A program made the translations under genes and the position numbers. This document shows, piece after piece, positions 35,641 through 46,340 of a DNA stretch of 64,000 bases. The notes beneath the pieces are model-generated. The model ran no database searches and was not told where the DNA came from. It saw only the letters and a program-made list of their open reading frames with translations. Position 1 is the stretch's first letter. Each line of letters opens with the position of its first letter. The DNA comes from Diadema setosum (lineage: Eukaryota; Echinodermata; Echinoidea; Diadematoida; Diadematidae): positions 3,213,972-3,277,971 of the forward strand of contig CM067077.1 in the NCBI GenBank assembly GCA_033980235.1. Reading direction: 5' to 3'.

Positions 35641-36546
35641 TATTATGGTTTGTAAACAATATTTTTGAAACATCCAGTTTTTTTGTTTACACGTTATTAG
35701 GACCCAGTTTTAAATCCTATTACATTTGATTGATCTTTGAAGTTAATCAGCAAGGAATACCGCTTTCTTTTTAACTTTTATAGCAGGAGAATAAGGTTTC
35801 TTAGGTTAGGTTTGTTTCTTTGTTTGTTTGTTTTTTGCAAGATCAATGGACAATCTCTTAAGGTGATACTATCGTTATTATCAATTATTGTGTTATTAAC
35901 TATTTTTTGAATGGTCTTAAATTCAAAATCTAGTGTCTACAATCGATGTCACGTACCCATGTAGAAGGTACCTTATTATCACATTTACTTCTAACCCGCT
36001 GAAACATTTAACTCCCGTCATGCGTGTAAGATGATAGAGTAGCATGTTTTAGTGATTTTGATTTCATGCTTATATTTATTTCATTAGGGGTGGGGTCAGC
36101 GGTCTTTGTCTTGTACTAAGGTTCCTTGACGCCGAACAAAAGATGTATCTTGACACTAAACTTAAGAAAACACTTCCAGTGCACTTAACTTAATTGTCTT
36201 GCCTAAGAATCCAATTTCCTGATGCAAGTAAACAAGCAAGCAAATAAACAAACTAAAATCCGAACAAAAAAAAAAATAAAGGAGCGAAAGAAAGAATTTT
36301 TCGTATGATGTGGGCACGTCTCCGCCGGGCAGTGTCCAAATCCGTAGTTTCAAGTTTCCTATACTTCCTGTTTTTATATGTATGATGTACGATTCAAACT
36401 GATAAACAATACTGAACATTAATTTTTTGTAAGTTTAATAGAACAGCGAAATTATATTTTTGAAACACTCAATCACAAATGTAATAGAATAACCATGCAA
36501 TTGAAAATAATAGGCCAGCTAGGCCCTGCGTTTCATATAAATGTCT
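35641..36546. other. Intronic sequence, no gene recognised
   Basis: Searched for the missing middle exons of the beta-lactamase-like gene (HQAGL and Tyr-motif regions). None was recognised. Confidence 0.35.
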
Positions 36547-37035
36547 TTAACTCTTTATGTGCCACGTTATTCTGAGACACGAAGATAGTCATGCTTAGAG
36601 AAAAAATTCTGTGTTTTCCAATCTGTATAACTACTACAAATTTCTGTTGAGCTGGACATAATAGTGAGCAAAGTTAAAGAGGAATGCCAAACTTTGCTTC
36701 CATATACAATGTATAACAATTCTATTTTCAATTTTTCTTTTGAATTACCAGTTGCTACATTACTGTAAAGGAATGACTTTTGCACATAAAATAGTGACAG
36801 AAACTTAAAGTGTACATGCAAAATCTAGTTGGGAACACCGCTTGATAGTCATTCACCACATAGAATGTAAACCGTATGTGAGAGGAACTATATAAGCGCG
36901 AGAAACGCTTTGATTGTACCGCGGGATTAGCGATTTATCGATCGGTTTTGGCGGCTTTGTTTGTTGAGCAGAATATGCGAAGTTGGCACGCCGTCGACTG
37001 AGTCGGACGTGCGAACGTGGCACATAAAGAGTTAA
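36547..37035. mobile_element. 489-bp MITE with TTAA targets (piggyBac-type)
   Basis: TTAA followed by CTCTTTATGTGCCACGTT at the left is mirrored exactly by AACGTGGCACATAAAGAG then TTAA at the right (37014-37035). TTAA duplication is the hallmark of piggyBac-like insertion. No transposase is encoded, so the element is non-autonomous. A TATA-like CTATATAAGCGCG lies at about 36887. Confidence 0.85.
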
Positions 37036-37639
37036 AGTTACGCACAAATTTACGAACGACAGGAATATGGCAAGCCAAGCGAGTTACCTTATCATTGTGA
37101 CTTTCAATAGCTAAATTTGAAGTTTGCGGATGATAATGATTATTCCTATATATTAAAACACGTTTTTAGTTTAAGTGATTTTTGCCCCAATGAGATGAAC
37201 TAGGTGTAATCATTATTACATACACGCAGGTGTACAGTCGTACTTTGTCAAAACGTAAGGGGGAAAATGTGTACACATATTTGTACTTTTTGACATTATT
37301 AGTCGACTATGTGAGCACACTGTGGAACAATGTTCTTTGCAGTAGGGAAGGCCAAGGATTTACGGTTTGTTTACAAGCGCTGTTTGCCCTTGTAAGTTTT
37401 TCTCACTCCATTCTCCTGTTCTCTAAAAGTTGACGACAGATCGTATAGCAAGTTACGAAATGTATATTACAGAAATCTGAATTGGGCGTACGTGCCACAA
37501 TTACATATAAGATAGGAGTAGTTTACTAAAACTTTAGATTATCAGGCTGCAGCCCCATCTCATCTTCTGAGGAAACCTTCGTATATTTACTGCTTGTTCT
37601 TCCGTCAAATCTCTCTTTTCTCTGCAGGATAGCCGTGCT

Positions 37640-37990
37640 GGAAAGCTGTACACAGTGTCCCACAACGTGAAACATTATGTGAAACGCAGTGTTAGAACAC
37701 TGTGTGGACACAGTGTGAAATTTCTTCAAATTATTAAATTCGAACATTTTAACACTGAAAACACAATGTGAAATCTTTTCACCCCGTTAAATTCGAGCGT
37801 TTAACATTGCGAACACATTGTGGATCATCAAGTCAGAGTGTGAAACAGAACATTACTTTGAGAACACAGTGTGAAAAACGAGACCACAATGTGAAATGAT
37901 CTTCACACTACTAAATTCGAGATTTTTCACGCATCCGACAATATGAAAAACATTCTGAACACACTGTTGGACAATGTGTTATTTACAGTA
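37640..37990. repeat. ACACAGTGTGAAA palindromic-word array
   Basis: About 350 bp in which ACACAGTGTG, ACAATGTGAAA and TTAAATTCGA recur at irregular spacing. Both the words and their reverse complements (TTTCACAC, CACACTG) are present. It ends TTATTTACAGTAG. Confidence 0.65.
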
Positions 37991-38345
37991 GGGTATTATG
38001 CTACCGAAGGTCTCAATTACTCAAAACAGTTGCGTACACTGTGAATACAACGTGTACATGCCAATTGATATCCTTCTCATTTCAGTGAAACATGTACCGT
38101 TCTGTTGACTTATACATATATACTGATAGAGAGTGCTTCACGTTAGCTTTGCACTTTAGCCAGGATAAGAGAACTAATCTTTCCGTCGACTTTAAAAGTC
38201 TATATGAAGAAAGTAATTTGCATGTAATACCAACTTTGGAGAGGTGCGCCTAACTATAATTCCACGAAGTATGCATTCACATCCACACACGCTATTCTGT
38301 TCGTTGCATTATACAATTTTGTGTTGTTTTTGACAGTTGTTACAG

Positions 38346-38400
38346 AGCCATCGAATTGTCGTCAGTAAATGGGATCGGGTCTGCGGCTGGTCTTGCAAAG
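38346..38400 (+). CDS. Beta-lactamase-like exon c
   Basis: The acceptor is GTTGTTACAG and the donor AAAG|GTAATG. After one base completing a codon, the 55-bp exon reads AIELSSVNGIGSAAGLAK. This corresponds to the family stretch '..E.PS.NGIGTARSLAK' that precedes the LYG...GG region. It ends in phase 0, compatible with exon d. The preceding exon, which should end one base short of a codon, was not found. Confidence 0.8.
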
Positions 38401-38766
38401 GTAATGATGGCGACTAATGACTGGAATCATTATTATTCACTATAATGTTGTCATGATTTTGATAAGGGAAATGATAACCATATCCTCCTGCTAATTATGA
38501 TAATGATACTCATTTGCATTAGATGGTGGTAAAAAAAAACAGATAATGCCTTTAAGAGATTTGTATTCGTTGTGAAGTCTTCAGGATGTATTTCAAGTCT
38601 GCGATCGTTATCTACTGCTTGCATGGTGTTATTTGCGATTTGTCGTGATTTGGCCAGCTGGCTTTCGATACACGAAATTCCCTGCTAAAATGATCACGAG
38701 TCTTGATGGAATGTTTGCACTTTGTAAAAATGCTACATGTTGATTACAATGAGAAAGAACGCATAG

Positions 38767-39020
38767 AGCCGGGAAATGTGCAAACGCCGGGAAATGTGCA
38801 AACGCCGGGAATTGTGCAAACGTCTCGCCGGGAAATGTGCAAACGCCGGGAAATGTGCAAACATCTCGCCTGGAAATGTGCAAACGCCGGGAAATGTGCA
38901 AACGTCTCGCCGGGAAATGTGCAAATTTCATCAACGGGAAATGTGCAAACATGACGCCGGGAAATGTGCAAAAGTTCAATTTTGCCGGGAAATGTGCAAA
39001 ACGTCGCCGGGAAATGTGCG
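38767..39020 (+). repeat. GCCGGGAAATGTGCAAAC array (left)
   Basis: Twelve or so GGGAAATGTGCAAA units are separated by CGCCG or CGTCTCGCCG spacers. The two spacers TTTCATCAAC and TTCAATTTTG are conserved in order with the right array. Confidence 0.9.
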
Positions 39021-39089
39021 AATCATTTACTTTAGCGATATTGTGCATACAGATAATAGATAAACTCCATATCAAAACTGCCCATGAAC

Positions 39090-40690
39090 TTCCACCATTT
39101 AGATTTTCTTAATGAAAACCTTGACAGATTTTCAACAAAATTGGCAGGTAGCACGATTATGGAAATGGGATCTCAATTTGTTTATATAGTAGCCAACCCC
39201 CCCCCCCCCCTCCGAAAAAGGGGAGGGGGCTCAATTAAGTCCCAAAACTACGGTATTATCAAAATTCTTCTTGTATTATAACCAAATAAGAATGAGCTAG
39301 GATGGTTCTTTAACCCTAAAGGGACCGGGCTTTTTTGGCTATGCTCAGACCGGGGGGGGGGGGGGGGGGGTGGGAATGGATTCCGCCCCCCCCCCCCATG
39401 AGATCTCGGCCATTGGTGGTGCGATCGCGATGAAATTTCGCATGCGTGAGACCCACGTCATAATCTACAAGACTGTGTCATAAGATTTTTTGAAACAATC
39501 AATTTCTAATTCTAATTAATTAATTATGCAAATTAAGCTCAAGATGATCTTCTTGATAAATCCCAAGAAGGATTTTCACCAAACTTGGCAGATACCATCT
39601 TTACGGTGATGGTCTTATATGTAAAATGAGCTCCACCCCCTCCCACCGCCAAGGGGGGGGGGGGGGGGGGGGGAGGAGTTGAAGTTTTAGGTCCCTAAAC
39701 TCTGGAATCTGGAATCTTCTTCTGTTGAACCGAAGAATATGGAACTACGTTATATGAAGACACTACAGTTACTAAAATTTCAGGTTTGATTATGACGGGT
39801 CCAGGAGTGCGCTTATAAGGGGTGTGAGGGGGATTTTCCACATTTTCTGCATAGTCTTGTAAAATATATGACGGATTTTATACCAAACTTGGCAGATAGT
39901 ATATTTATGGTGATTCGATCTTGATTTCTTAAATTGAATCCCCCTCCCCCCCCCCCTCCTCGCCGACGAGGAGGGGGGGGGGGGGGGGGGGTTGAAACCT
40001 CAGAGTCCCTATATTCTCTTGATTTTATTTTTTTTTTTACTTCTGTCGAACCGAAAAAGTGATCCACCATAATCAAACATGAAATTTCATTCATTAATCA
40101 CGTTAATGTCTTCATAGCACTAACGCTATCTTTTTCGGTTTGACAGAAGAAGATTAAAAAAAAAAATCCAGATTTTTGGGATGTTAAAAGTGAAGCTTTA
40201 ATCCCCCCCCCCCCCCTTCGGCGATGGGGGGGGGGGGCCGCATTTTAACAAATCAAGATTATATTACCATAAATATGACTGTCTCTATATTTCACAAGTT
40301 GGGTGAAAATCCGTCCTAGATTTTTAGAGAATGTGCTGAAAATGTGGAAAATCCCCCTCCTCCCCCTCAACCCCGATAAGGGCACCCCTGGGTCCGCCAT
40401 AATCAAACATGAAATTTTAGTCATTAATGTCTTCATAGCACTAAATTAGCTCTTTCTTTTTCGGTTCGACAGATGAAGAAAAAAAAAATCAAGCGTTTAT
40501 ACATGGTATAGGGACCCTGAGGCTTCAACTCCTCCCCCCCCCCCCCCCCCCCTTTAGGACTGGTGTGTGTGTGTGGGGGGGGGGGGATCATTTTGAAAAA
40601 TTACGATCATATCACCATTAAGATGTTATCTGCCAAATCTGGTGAAAAATCGTTGTAGGGTTTGCAAGGAAATGCTGAAAATGTAATAAA
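39090..40690. repeat. Head-to-head blocks with poly-C/poly-G hairpins
   Basis: Each block carries a phrase like ACCAAACTTGGCAGATA plus a C-run/G-run pair. The blocks at 39090-40010 read forward and those at 40200-40690 read reversed (CATATCACCATTAAGATG...), meeting near 40130. C-run/short loop/G-run hairpins are at about 39197-39230, 39944-39991 and 40203-40237. Long G runs lie at 39352-39370 and 39653-39673. Confidence 0.75.
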
Positions 40691-40699
40691 AAACTAGAC

Positions 40700-42056
40700 T
40701 GAATGTCGCTGTGGCGACTGATGCCTCCGCCATAATGCATGATTCTCCCAATAGGTGTATAGTACAATGTCTTCACAATGTGTGATGACAGTTTCACATA
40801 ACTGGCAAAATAGTGAAATGACAGGTTTGTCAGAAATATCTTGAATATTCACTTTCCTTGAACTGGGTTTGCTATAATTATTGTCTAAGAGTGCAGGTAC
40901 ACAATATTTAGGGAATTGAGAATTTTTACTTGACTTCTGACGGACCCTTTTAAAAGTTTATGCATTGAGTAATTTCCAAGGTATGAAAAAAGAATGTAAT
41001 TACAGTACAAAATAGTTTTTTTTTGTTTGTTTGTTTGTTTGTTTGTTGTTTTTTTTTGGGGGGGGGGGGGGCGCATTGAAACCTGGCCCTTGAAACTTAA
41101 CCTTTGACCTTTGATCTTCTGGCTGGAAATTTCCCGGAGAATCTCCATTAGGTAATGCACGTATATATTAAGTTTTAAAACTAATAATGCAAGCATTGCA
41201 TATACAATGTACTAGTATATGAGGGAAATAGTAAAATTTTGAGGAGTTGACCTTGACCTTTGACCCCCTGACTATTGACCCACGACCCCTAAATTCCCTA
41301 GATAATCCCTGCCAGTCAGTACATGCGTGCACCAAGTTCCATGAAGATACATTGAACCATTTGCGAGAAAAGTGATATTGCAACATTTTCACCTAACCTT
41401 TGACCGTTTGACCTTTGACCTTATGACATGAAACTCTCTTTGGGAATCTTTACGCAGTAGTACATGTCTACACTAAGTTTCAAGAAAATACCTTTGGGCA
41501 TTGCATAGATATGGGGGAAATAGCAACATTTTTAGCATTTGACCTAGACCTTTTGACCTTTGACCTCTTGCCAATGTCACTAAAATCTACTCAACTAATT
41601 GTTCCATCATACATCATCCTTGTACCAAGTTTGGTGAAAGCTGCTTCATCCACTTTTGAGTTATCACGTAAACAGATAAATTTTAGGATTTGACCTTGAT
41701 CTTTGACCTTTGACCTCTGTCCGATTTCACTAGAAAACTTATCGAGTAATTGCCCATCATACATCATCCTCCGACAAAGTTTGGTGAAAATTGCTCCGTC
41801 CAGTCTTGAGTTATCGCGTAAACGAATACAATTTCATGATTTGACCTTGACCTTTGACCTCTGACCTTAGGCCGATTTCACCCAAAATCTTATCAAATAA
41901 TAACCCTATCATATTCTATACTTGGACCAAATTTGGTAAAATTCCAGTCAATATTACTCAAGTTATCGCGTAAACGAAAGCGGATTGACGTACGGACGGA
42001 CGGACAACCCGAAAACATAATGCCTCCGGCACCACTTCGTGGCGGAGGCATAAAAA
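40700..42056. repeat. TGACCTTTGACC-containing tandem repeat
   Basis: Units of about 150 bp contain TGACCTTTGACCT followed by CATCATACATCATCCT, AAGTTTGGTGAAA and GAGTTATCGCGTAAACG. The right boundary is a hairpin, ATGCCTCCGGCACC...GTGGCGGAGGCAT (42022-42052). A related ATGCCTCCGCCATAATGCAT lies at the left edge near 40722. Confidence 0.8.
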
Positions 42057-42166
42057 GACAGATGGTCGCTAAGACAGGTGGTAAAGATGGTAATGGTTCG
42101 TGCGCAGCTTTGATTGAGAGTTTCTCTTCCATCTCTACATAATATGATTATAGGTGAAATGAATGG

Positions 42167-42375
42167 TTTGCACATTTCCCGGCGACGTTTTGCACATTTC
42201 CCGGCAAAATTGAACATTTGCACATTTCCCGGCGTCACGTTTGCACATTTCCCGTTGATGAAATTTAGAGATTTGCACATTTCCCGGCAAGACGTTTGCA
42301 CATTTCCCGGCGAGACGTTTGCACATTTCCAGGCGTTTGCACATTTCCCGGCGTTTGCACATTTCCCGGCTCCAC
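42167..42375 (-). repeat. GCCGGGAAATGTGCAAAC array (right, inverted)
   Basis: It reads TTTGCACATTTCCCGGCG on the + strand. Unit order and spacers mirror the left array. Confidence 0.9.
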
Positions 42376-42817
42376 AGGGTCCGATACTAATCCCTGTCAT
42401 GCCTGCTGTATTTGACAAACATTCTTCAAAGCGAATAAAAAGAAAAATAGAACGAGCGAATAGAGAGAGCAAGACCTATCAAAAGCAGACATAATATTGT
42501 CCCCTTAGCACTGAACGCGCCATCATGTCAGGAAATGTAAAATCATAATCAACATTTATGTCTCATTAACACCACCTGTCCATCAAGTTTGATGCTTCCC
42601 CTACGATTTACCTAATATTGTGTACCTTAAGCTTCTCTACGTGCACTCGCAAGGTATAACTCAGACTTATAGTAGGTGGATATTGATTTGATCGAGTGAC
42701 TCAACTATACAATGTATATGAATCTCATATCTGCTCCATTACAAGCTTTGAACGTGTTGAATCTAAACACATAGTGATGTGTATAATTATGTCAATGTCA
42801 TGACGTTTTGTTTTCAG
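42376..42817. other. Intronic sequence before exon d
   Basis: No gene or repeat was recognised. It ends in the TTTTGTTTTCAG acceptor. Confidence 0.5.
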
Positions 42818-42985
42818 CTCTATGGAATACTTTCATCTGGTGGCATAGACCCAGTTACTAACAAAACTCTGCTGTCGAAGGAGAGAATCAACGATTTTTT
42901 GAATTTCGAACCTCCTTCTGTCGACAGAACTCTCGGCATTCCTCTTTCCTTCAGTCGCGGGATGATCAAAATTGATACGTTTGTT
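42818..42985 (+). CDS. Beta-lactamase-like exon d
   Basis: The acceptor is GTTTTCAG and the donor GTT|GTGAGT. The 168-bp exon (56 codons, phase 0 at both ends) reads LYGILSSGGIDPVTNKTLLS, then KERINDFLNFEPPSVDRTLG and a GIPLSFSRGM segment. This is the familiar LYG.LA.GG...G..LLS stretch followed by the D..LG.P..F..G run before the final active-site motif. The frame is intact. It follows exon c directly in phase. Confidence 0.9.
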
Positions 42986-43060
42986 GTGAGTGGTCAATCA
43001 GTTCATATCGTATAGCAAATGACTTACGCTACTTATTTGCTAGTTTCTTGCTTGAACATG

Positions 43061-43210
43061 ATAGGGAGCTTTAGATTTTAGACGCGCGGACGTCCAAAGG
43101 AAAAAAAAAACATGGTCTGTGCGTGCGCAGTAACTTGCGCTACTGCGCACGCTCAGACCACGTTTTTTTCTCTTTGAACGTCCGCGCGTCTAAAATCTAA
43201 AGCTCCCTAT
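43061..43210. mobile_element. 150-bp near-perfect palindrome (MITE)
   Basis: ATAGGGAGCTTTAGATTTTA at the left is mirrored exactly at the right (TAAAATCTAAAGCTCCCTAT). The arms continue through GACGCGCGGACGT and TGCGCGCAG-like words to a short centre near 43135. It would form a single ~70-bp hairpin. It is inserted in the intron between exons d and e. Confidence 0.9.
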
Positions 43211-43943
43211 ATTGTCCCCCAGAGTGACTAAATTTTGTCGACCATTAATAGTAATATATACGCCTTATGTATTTCGTTGATATCTATCGTTTGCATTAGT
43301 TTGTACGCTCTTCCATACATTGGTTCGTCAAAGTTGGGACATACTTCAGCTTTAATAATGTAGGTTAGCCTTCAGGTGGACAACTGTCTCAGATGGCCAT
43401 TGTGCATACAGTATCAAGGCCCTCAGCGCTGGTATTTGATAAGATAGAGAAATGGGATAAGAATTACAAAACACATGTATTCAGAAGGTCTTAATAGAAT
43501 GTCATAATTATGTTTTTGTATTATTTGGTACTCATATTCTCTGTAATCACGTTCGATTGATATACAGGGAATAAAGCTGAAACATTGTGCTTTGGAGGTG
43601 CGGATATCACAAATGAGTGTTTTTTAAAAGAAGTTTAGTGTTTATTATGTTCATGGATATAGGAATATCAACTGAATCTGGAACCTGATTACGAGAGGTA
43701 TTGGCAAACACCTTGGGTAGCCTCTTTGTTCTCCATGGTGTACACAATAACATTCTGGTTACAAAGACTGTATGTATAGCTATAGCAATTTAATGAACAT
43801 AATGTATACGTGTAACAACTATTATTTCCTAATTATTTCTAAGCGTACATCCAGGATCGGATTAATACCTGCGCTTGTAATACCTATAATGAGTTTTACT
43901 GATTTCTCGTATAGACTAGCCTGATTTATTCTTCTTTTTGTAG
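43211..43943. other. Intronic sequence before exon e
   Basis: No gene or repeat was recognised. It ends in the TTCTTTTTGTAG acceptor. Confidence 0.5.
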
Positions 43944-44129
43944 GACGGAGTGACAATGTTTGGGCACCCAGGAGCTGGCGGACAACACGGCTGTGCAGAC
44001 CCGGGGCATCAGGTTGGATTCGCCTACCTCAGTAGCACCATGCTTCCATACCTTCTGGGTGAAGATCTTCGGTCTAACCAGCTCGTTCAGAGTCTTTACA
44101 GATGTGTCCAAAAACTTGGAAATCAGTAA
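43944..44129 (+). CDS. Beta-lactamase-like terminal exon e
   Basis: The acceptor is CTTTTTGTAG and the exon ends at a TAA stop. It reads DGVTMFGHPGAGGQHGCADP, then GHQVGFAYLSSTMLPYLLGE and a short DLRSNQLVQSLYRCV tail. GHPGAGGQ...ADP..QVGFAY is the C-terminal HxG-containing active-site strand of the class C / LACTB-like family. The length and position of the stop are usual for the family. A polyadenylation signal was not pinned down. Confidence 0.9.
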   Translation, partial: DGVTMFGHPGAGGQHGCADPGHQVGFAYLSSTMLPYLLGEDLRSNQLVQSLYRCVQKLGNQ

Positions 44130-44985
44130 TTTCTCATTTTTACAGTTTACACAAACAATGCTTTCTTTTTTTCCTAAACTGATTAAGCTGTTTTGTACAT
44201 ATTCCATTCATAATAATTGAAATATTTCACAGCGTAATAATTAGCCAACCTACATGCAATATTGGAGCAACTTATCTTCAAGCAAACGTTCATAAGTACT
44301 AACTACGTAAACCCATTTCTTTGTGAACATCTTAAGGAAAACAAGTGGCCTTAATCTGCAGGACGAATTTCTCTTAAACAATTCTAAACAAACAAAAACA
44401 AGATTTTTATCACATAACGAGCTTGAGAAAACAATGTTTACATAAGCTGCTTTGTGATTATATATTTTAAATGTTTACATGAAAGAAAGAATACACTGTA
44501 CAACATTTTTTAAAGTGTTGCGACGAGCACGTAAAAAGGTGTACATTGGATCATTATGATTCTTTTGAATAAACAAAAAAAAATGGAGTCAATTCGTGAT
44601 GTTTATTCAATTGCGTGAAAGAAAAGGACATACACGTAACGAAAATGAGTTCATTTAGAAGTTATAAGAAGTACATTCATCACAACTTTCTGAAAGTGGA
44701 AACTGGGATGTACGCTTGAGAAAAGACCGCAGAAATCCCACACTTCTCTATACAAAAAGAACAAACAATAAAGGGGAGGGATAGAAAAAGGGTCGTTGTA
44801 ATTATATCTTAAAAGGTTTTGATATTGATAATTTTATTACGGTATATGAATATCTCCAAATTTTATGAACCATGAAAGGTGTCTCTGAAGGATATGCAAA
44901 TAAGAATGCCACTTACATAAATTAGATTACAGTAAAGGTAACTGTAACGATCCGAGGAAGGTACCAATGAAATATCATTGAAGTT
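44130..44985. other. Downstream of exon e (probable 3' UTR and spacer)
   Basis: Non-coding. AATAAAC at about 44570 and ACAATAAAG at about 44766 are possible but unproven polyadenylation signals. Confidence 0.3.
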
Positions 44986-45620
44986 TTAAAGGGGAAATCC
45001 AGACCAAGTATCATTTAGTCTAATAAGAAAGAGCAAAATATTACGAGTTCAACGGTGTAGATTAGATCAAAATCGGATGAAAAATAAGGAGGTTATGACA
45101 TTTAGAAGTTTCGGTGTTTTCTTTTTTTTTTGGGGGGGGGGGAGTGGGGGCAGTTCATTAACAATCAATATAAATATGCAAATGGCAATGTGAACATGTC
45201 ATGCTCTTACAACCTATCATATACTTTGTACATAAAATTTTGAAATTTGTAGTTTTTCATCCAAACGCAATTATGCCCAAGGCTCAAATCCTCATACCTC
45301 TATTAAATTGATCACTACTCTGAAGCTATTCAACCATGAGTAACGTCATGTTTCAGACTTCAATGACAGAAACATTGACTTTTTTCTTTTCTTTTTTTTT
45401 TGGTACACGTTCAATGGAAAATTGTAAGGGTAAAACATGGTTAGTTCACTCAATTGCATATTCATACCTATATTGTACAAGAACTGTTTTGGAGAAATTA
45501 TCAAAACTTGAAAATTTCATAACATTTCTTATTTTTCATCCGATTTCAGTCAAATTCTTAACGTTGAACTCGTAAAATCTTATTCTTTTTTTTTATCGGA
45601 CTAACTTATATTTGGACTAG
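44986..45620. mobile_element. Eroded copy of the 31285 MITE
   Basis: It starts TTTTAAAGGGGAAATCCAGA and keeps AAAATCGGATGAAAAATAAG with the mirrored TTATTTTTCATCCGATTTC. The right terminus has decayed. Confidence 0.75.
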
Positions 45621-46340
45621 ATATCGGTCAGGTTTCATCCTGTCTGCCTGTGTGCATGTGTGTTAATTCATTTTGAATGAAGAATCTAACACCGTCCCTC
45701 TACCATAGTGGTCCTATCTATATATCGGAGAGAGTTTCACCGTATCTACCGAGATAAATGAACGTATCAAATCTCAGAGTGCCCATATTACACGCTAACA
45801 TTTCGGAGTGATAGTACAAGTACTAGACGCCATGAATTCGCAGTAACGTAACAATAACGTGACCCAGCAATAATAACATGCTTCTCTGGCATTCGACATG
45901 ACACACTCCTGAATTCCAGAGAACAAAATAAACATTACATCCCACGGGGATGAGATGTCATTTCCCGAGACACCAGCAACGGCTTCAGCCGTATAAACTC
46001 GATCTTGAAGTGCATTTTCTCGCGCTAAAAAGGTGTCTGTAAATTTATCAAAACTAAAACACACAGCCCAAATAAAGCTGCAAACAGCAATTCAACTGAT
46101 TTGCGTGAATGCTACATGTAAATATAAAGGTACATGTATTTTATGATATACAATGAACATGTATAATTATAGTGGTAACATTATGCCAATGAACAGGACG
46201 TTTGTTTATGTCATGTTTGGAACGTATTATGGGTGACACAATGACGACAAAATAATGATGTCGCAGGTTGCCGGATATATCAGCTTTATTGGTGTGCAAA
46301 ATCCGCTGGAATTATGTATAGGAATAAGCACACGGAGGGG
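45621..46340. other. Spacer, no gene recognised
   Basis: A minus-strand open frame at 46064-45795 (89 codons) has no recognisable domain or clear splice sites, and I do not call it. Confidence 0.35.

Larger units (their letters stand above)
38767..42375. mobile_element. 3.6-kb foldback with GGGAAATGTGCAAAC arrays
   Basis: Two arrays of the same ~18-bp unit in opposite orientation (38767-39020 and 42167-42375) bound the region. The ~90 bp just inside each array are also inverted copies, for example AAACTGCCCATGAACTTCCA against the minus-strand AAGCTGCGCACGAACCATTA. Between them lie poly-C/poly-G hairpin blocks arranged head to head around about 40130 and a TGACCTTTGACC repeat. No protein gene is visible. 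It sits in the intron between beta-lactamase exons c and d. Confidence 0.7.

Noticed and set aside
38629..39112. Cys/His-rich frames resembling short zinc-finger-like repeats (HISRR, HFPA, EMCKR)
   Set aside because: They arise from the 18-bp GGGAAATGTGCAAAC units in multiple frames on both strands. Spacing does not fit any zinc-finger family.
38767..42375. CRISPR-like appearance of GGGAAATGTGCAAAC and similar arrays
   Set aside because: Units are short and partly tandem, spacers are irregular, and the genome is eukaryotic with introns.
45795..46064. 89-codon minus-strand frame
   Set aside because: No recognisable domain, no clear splice sites and no repeat partner in the window.
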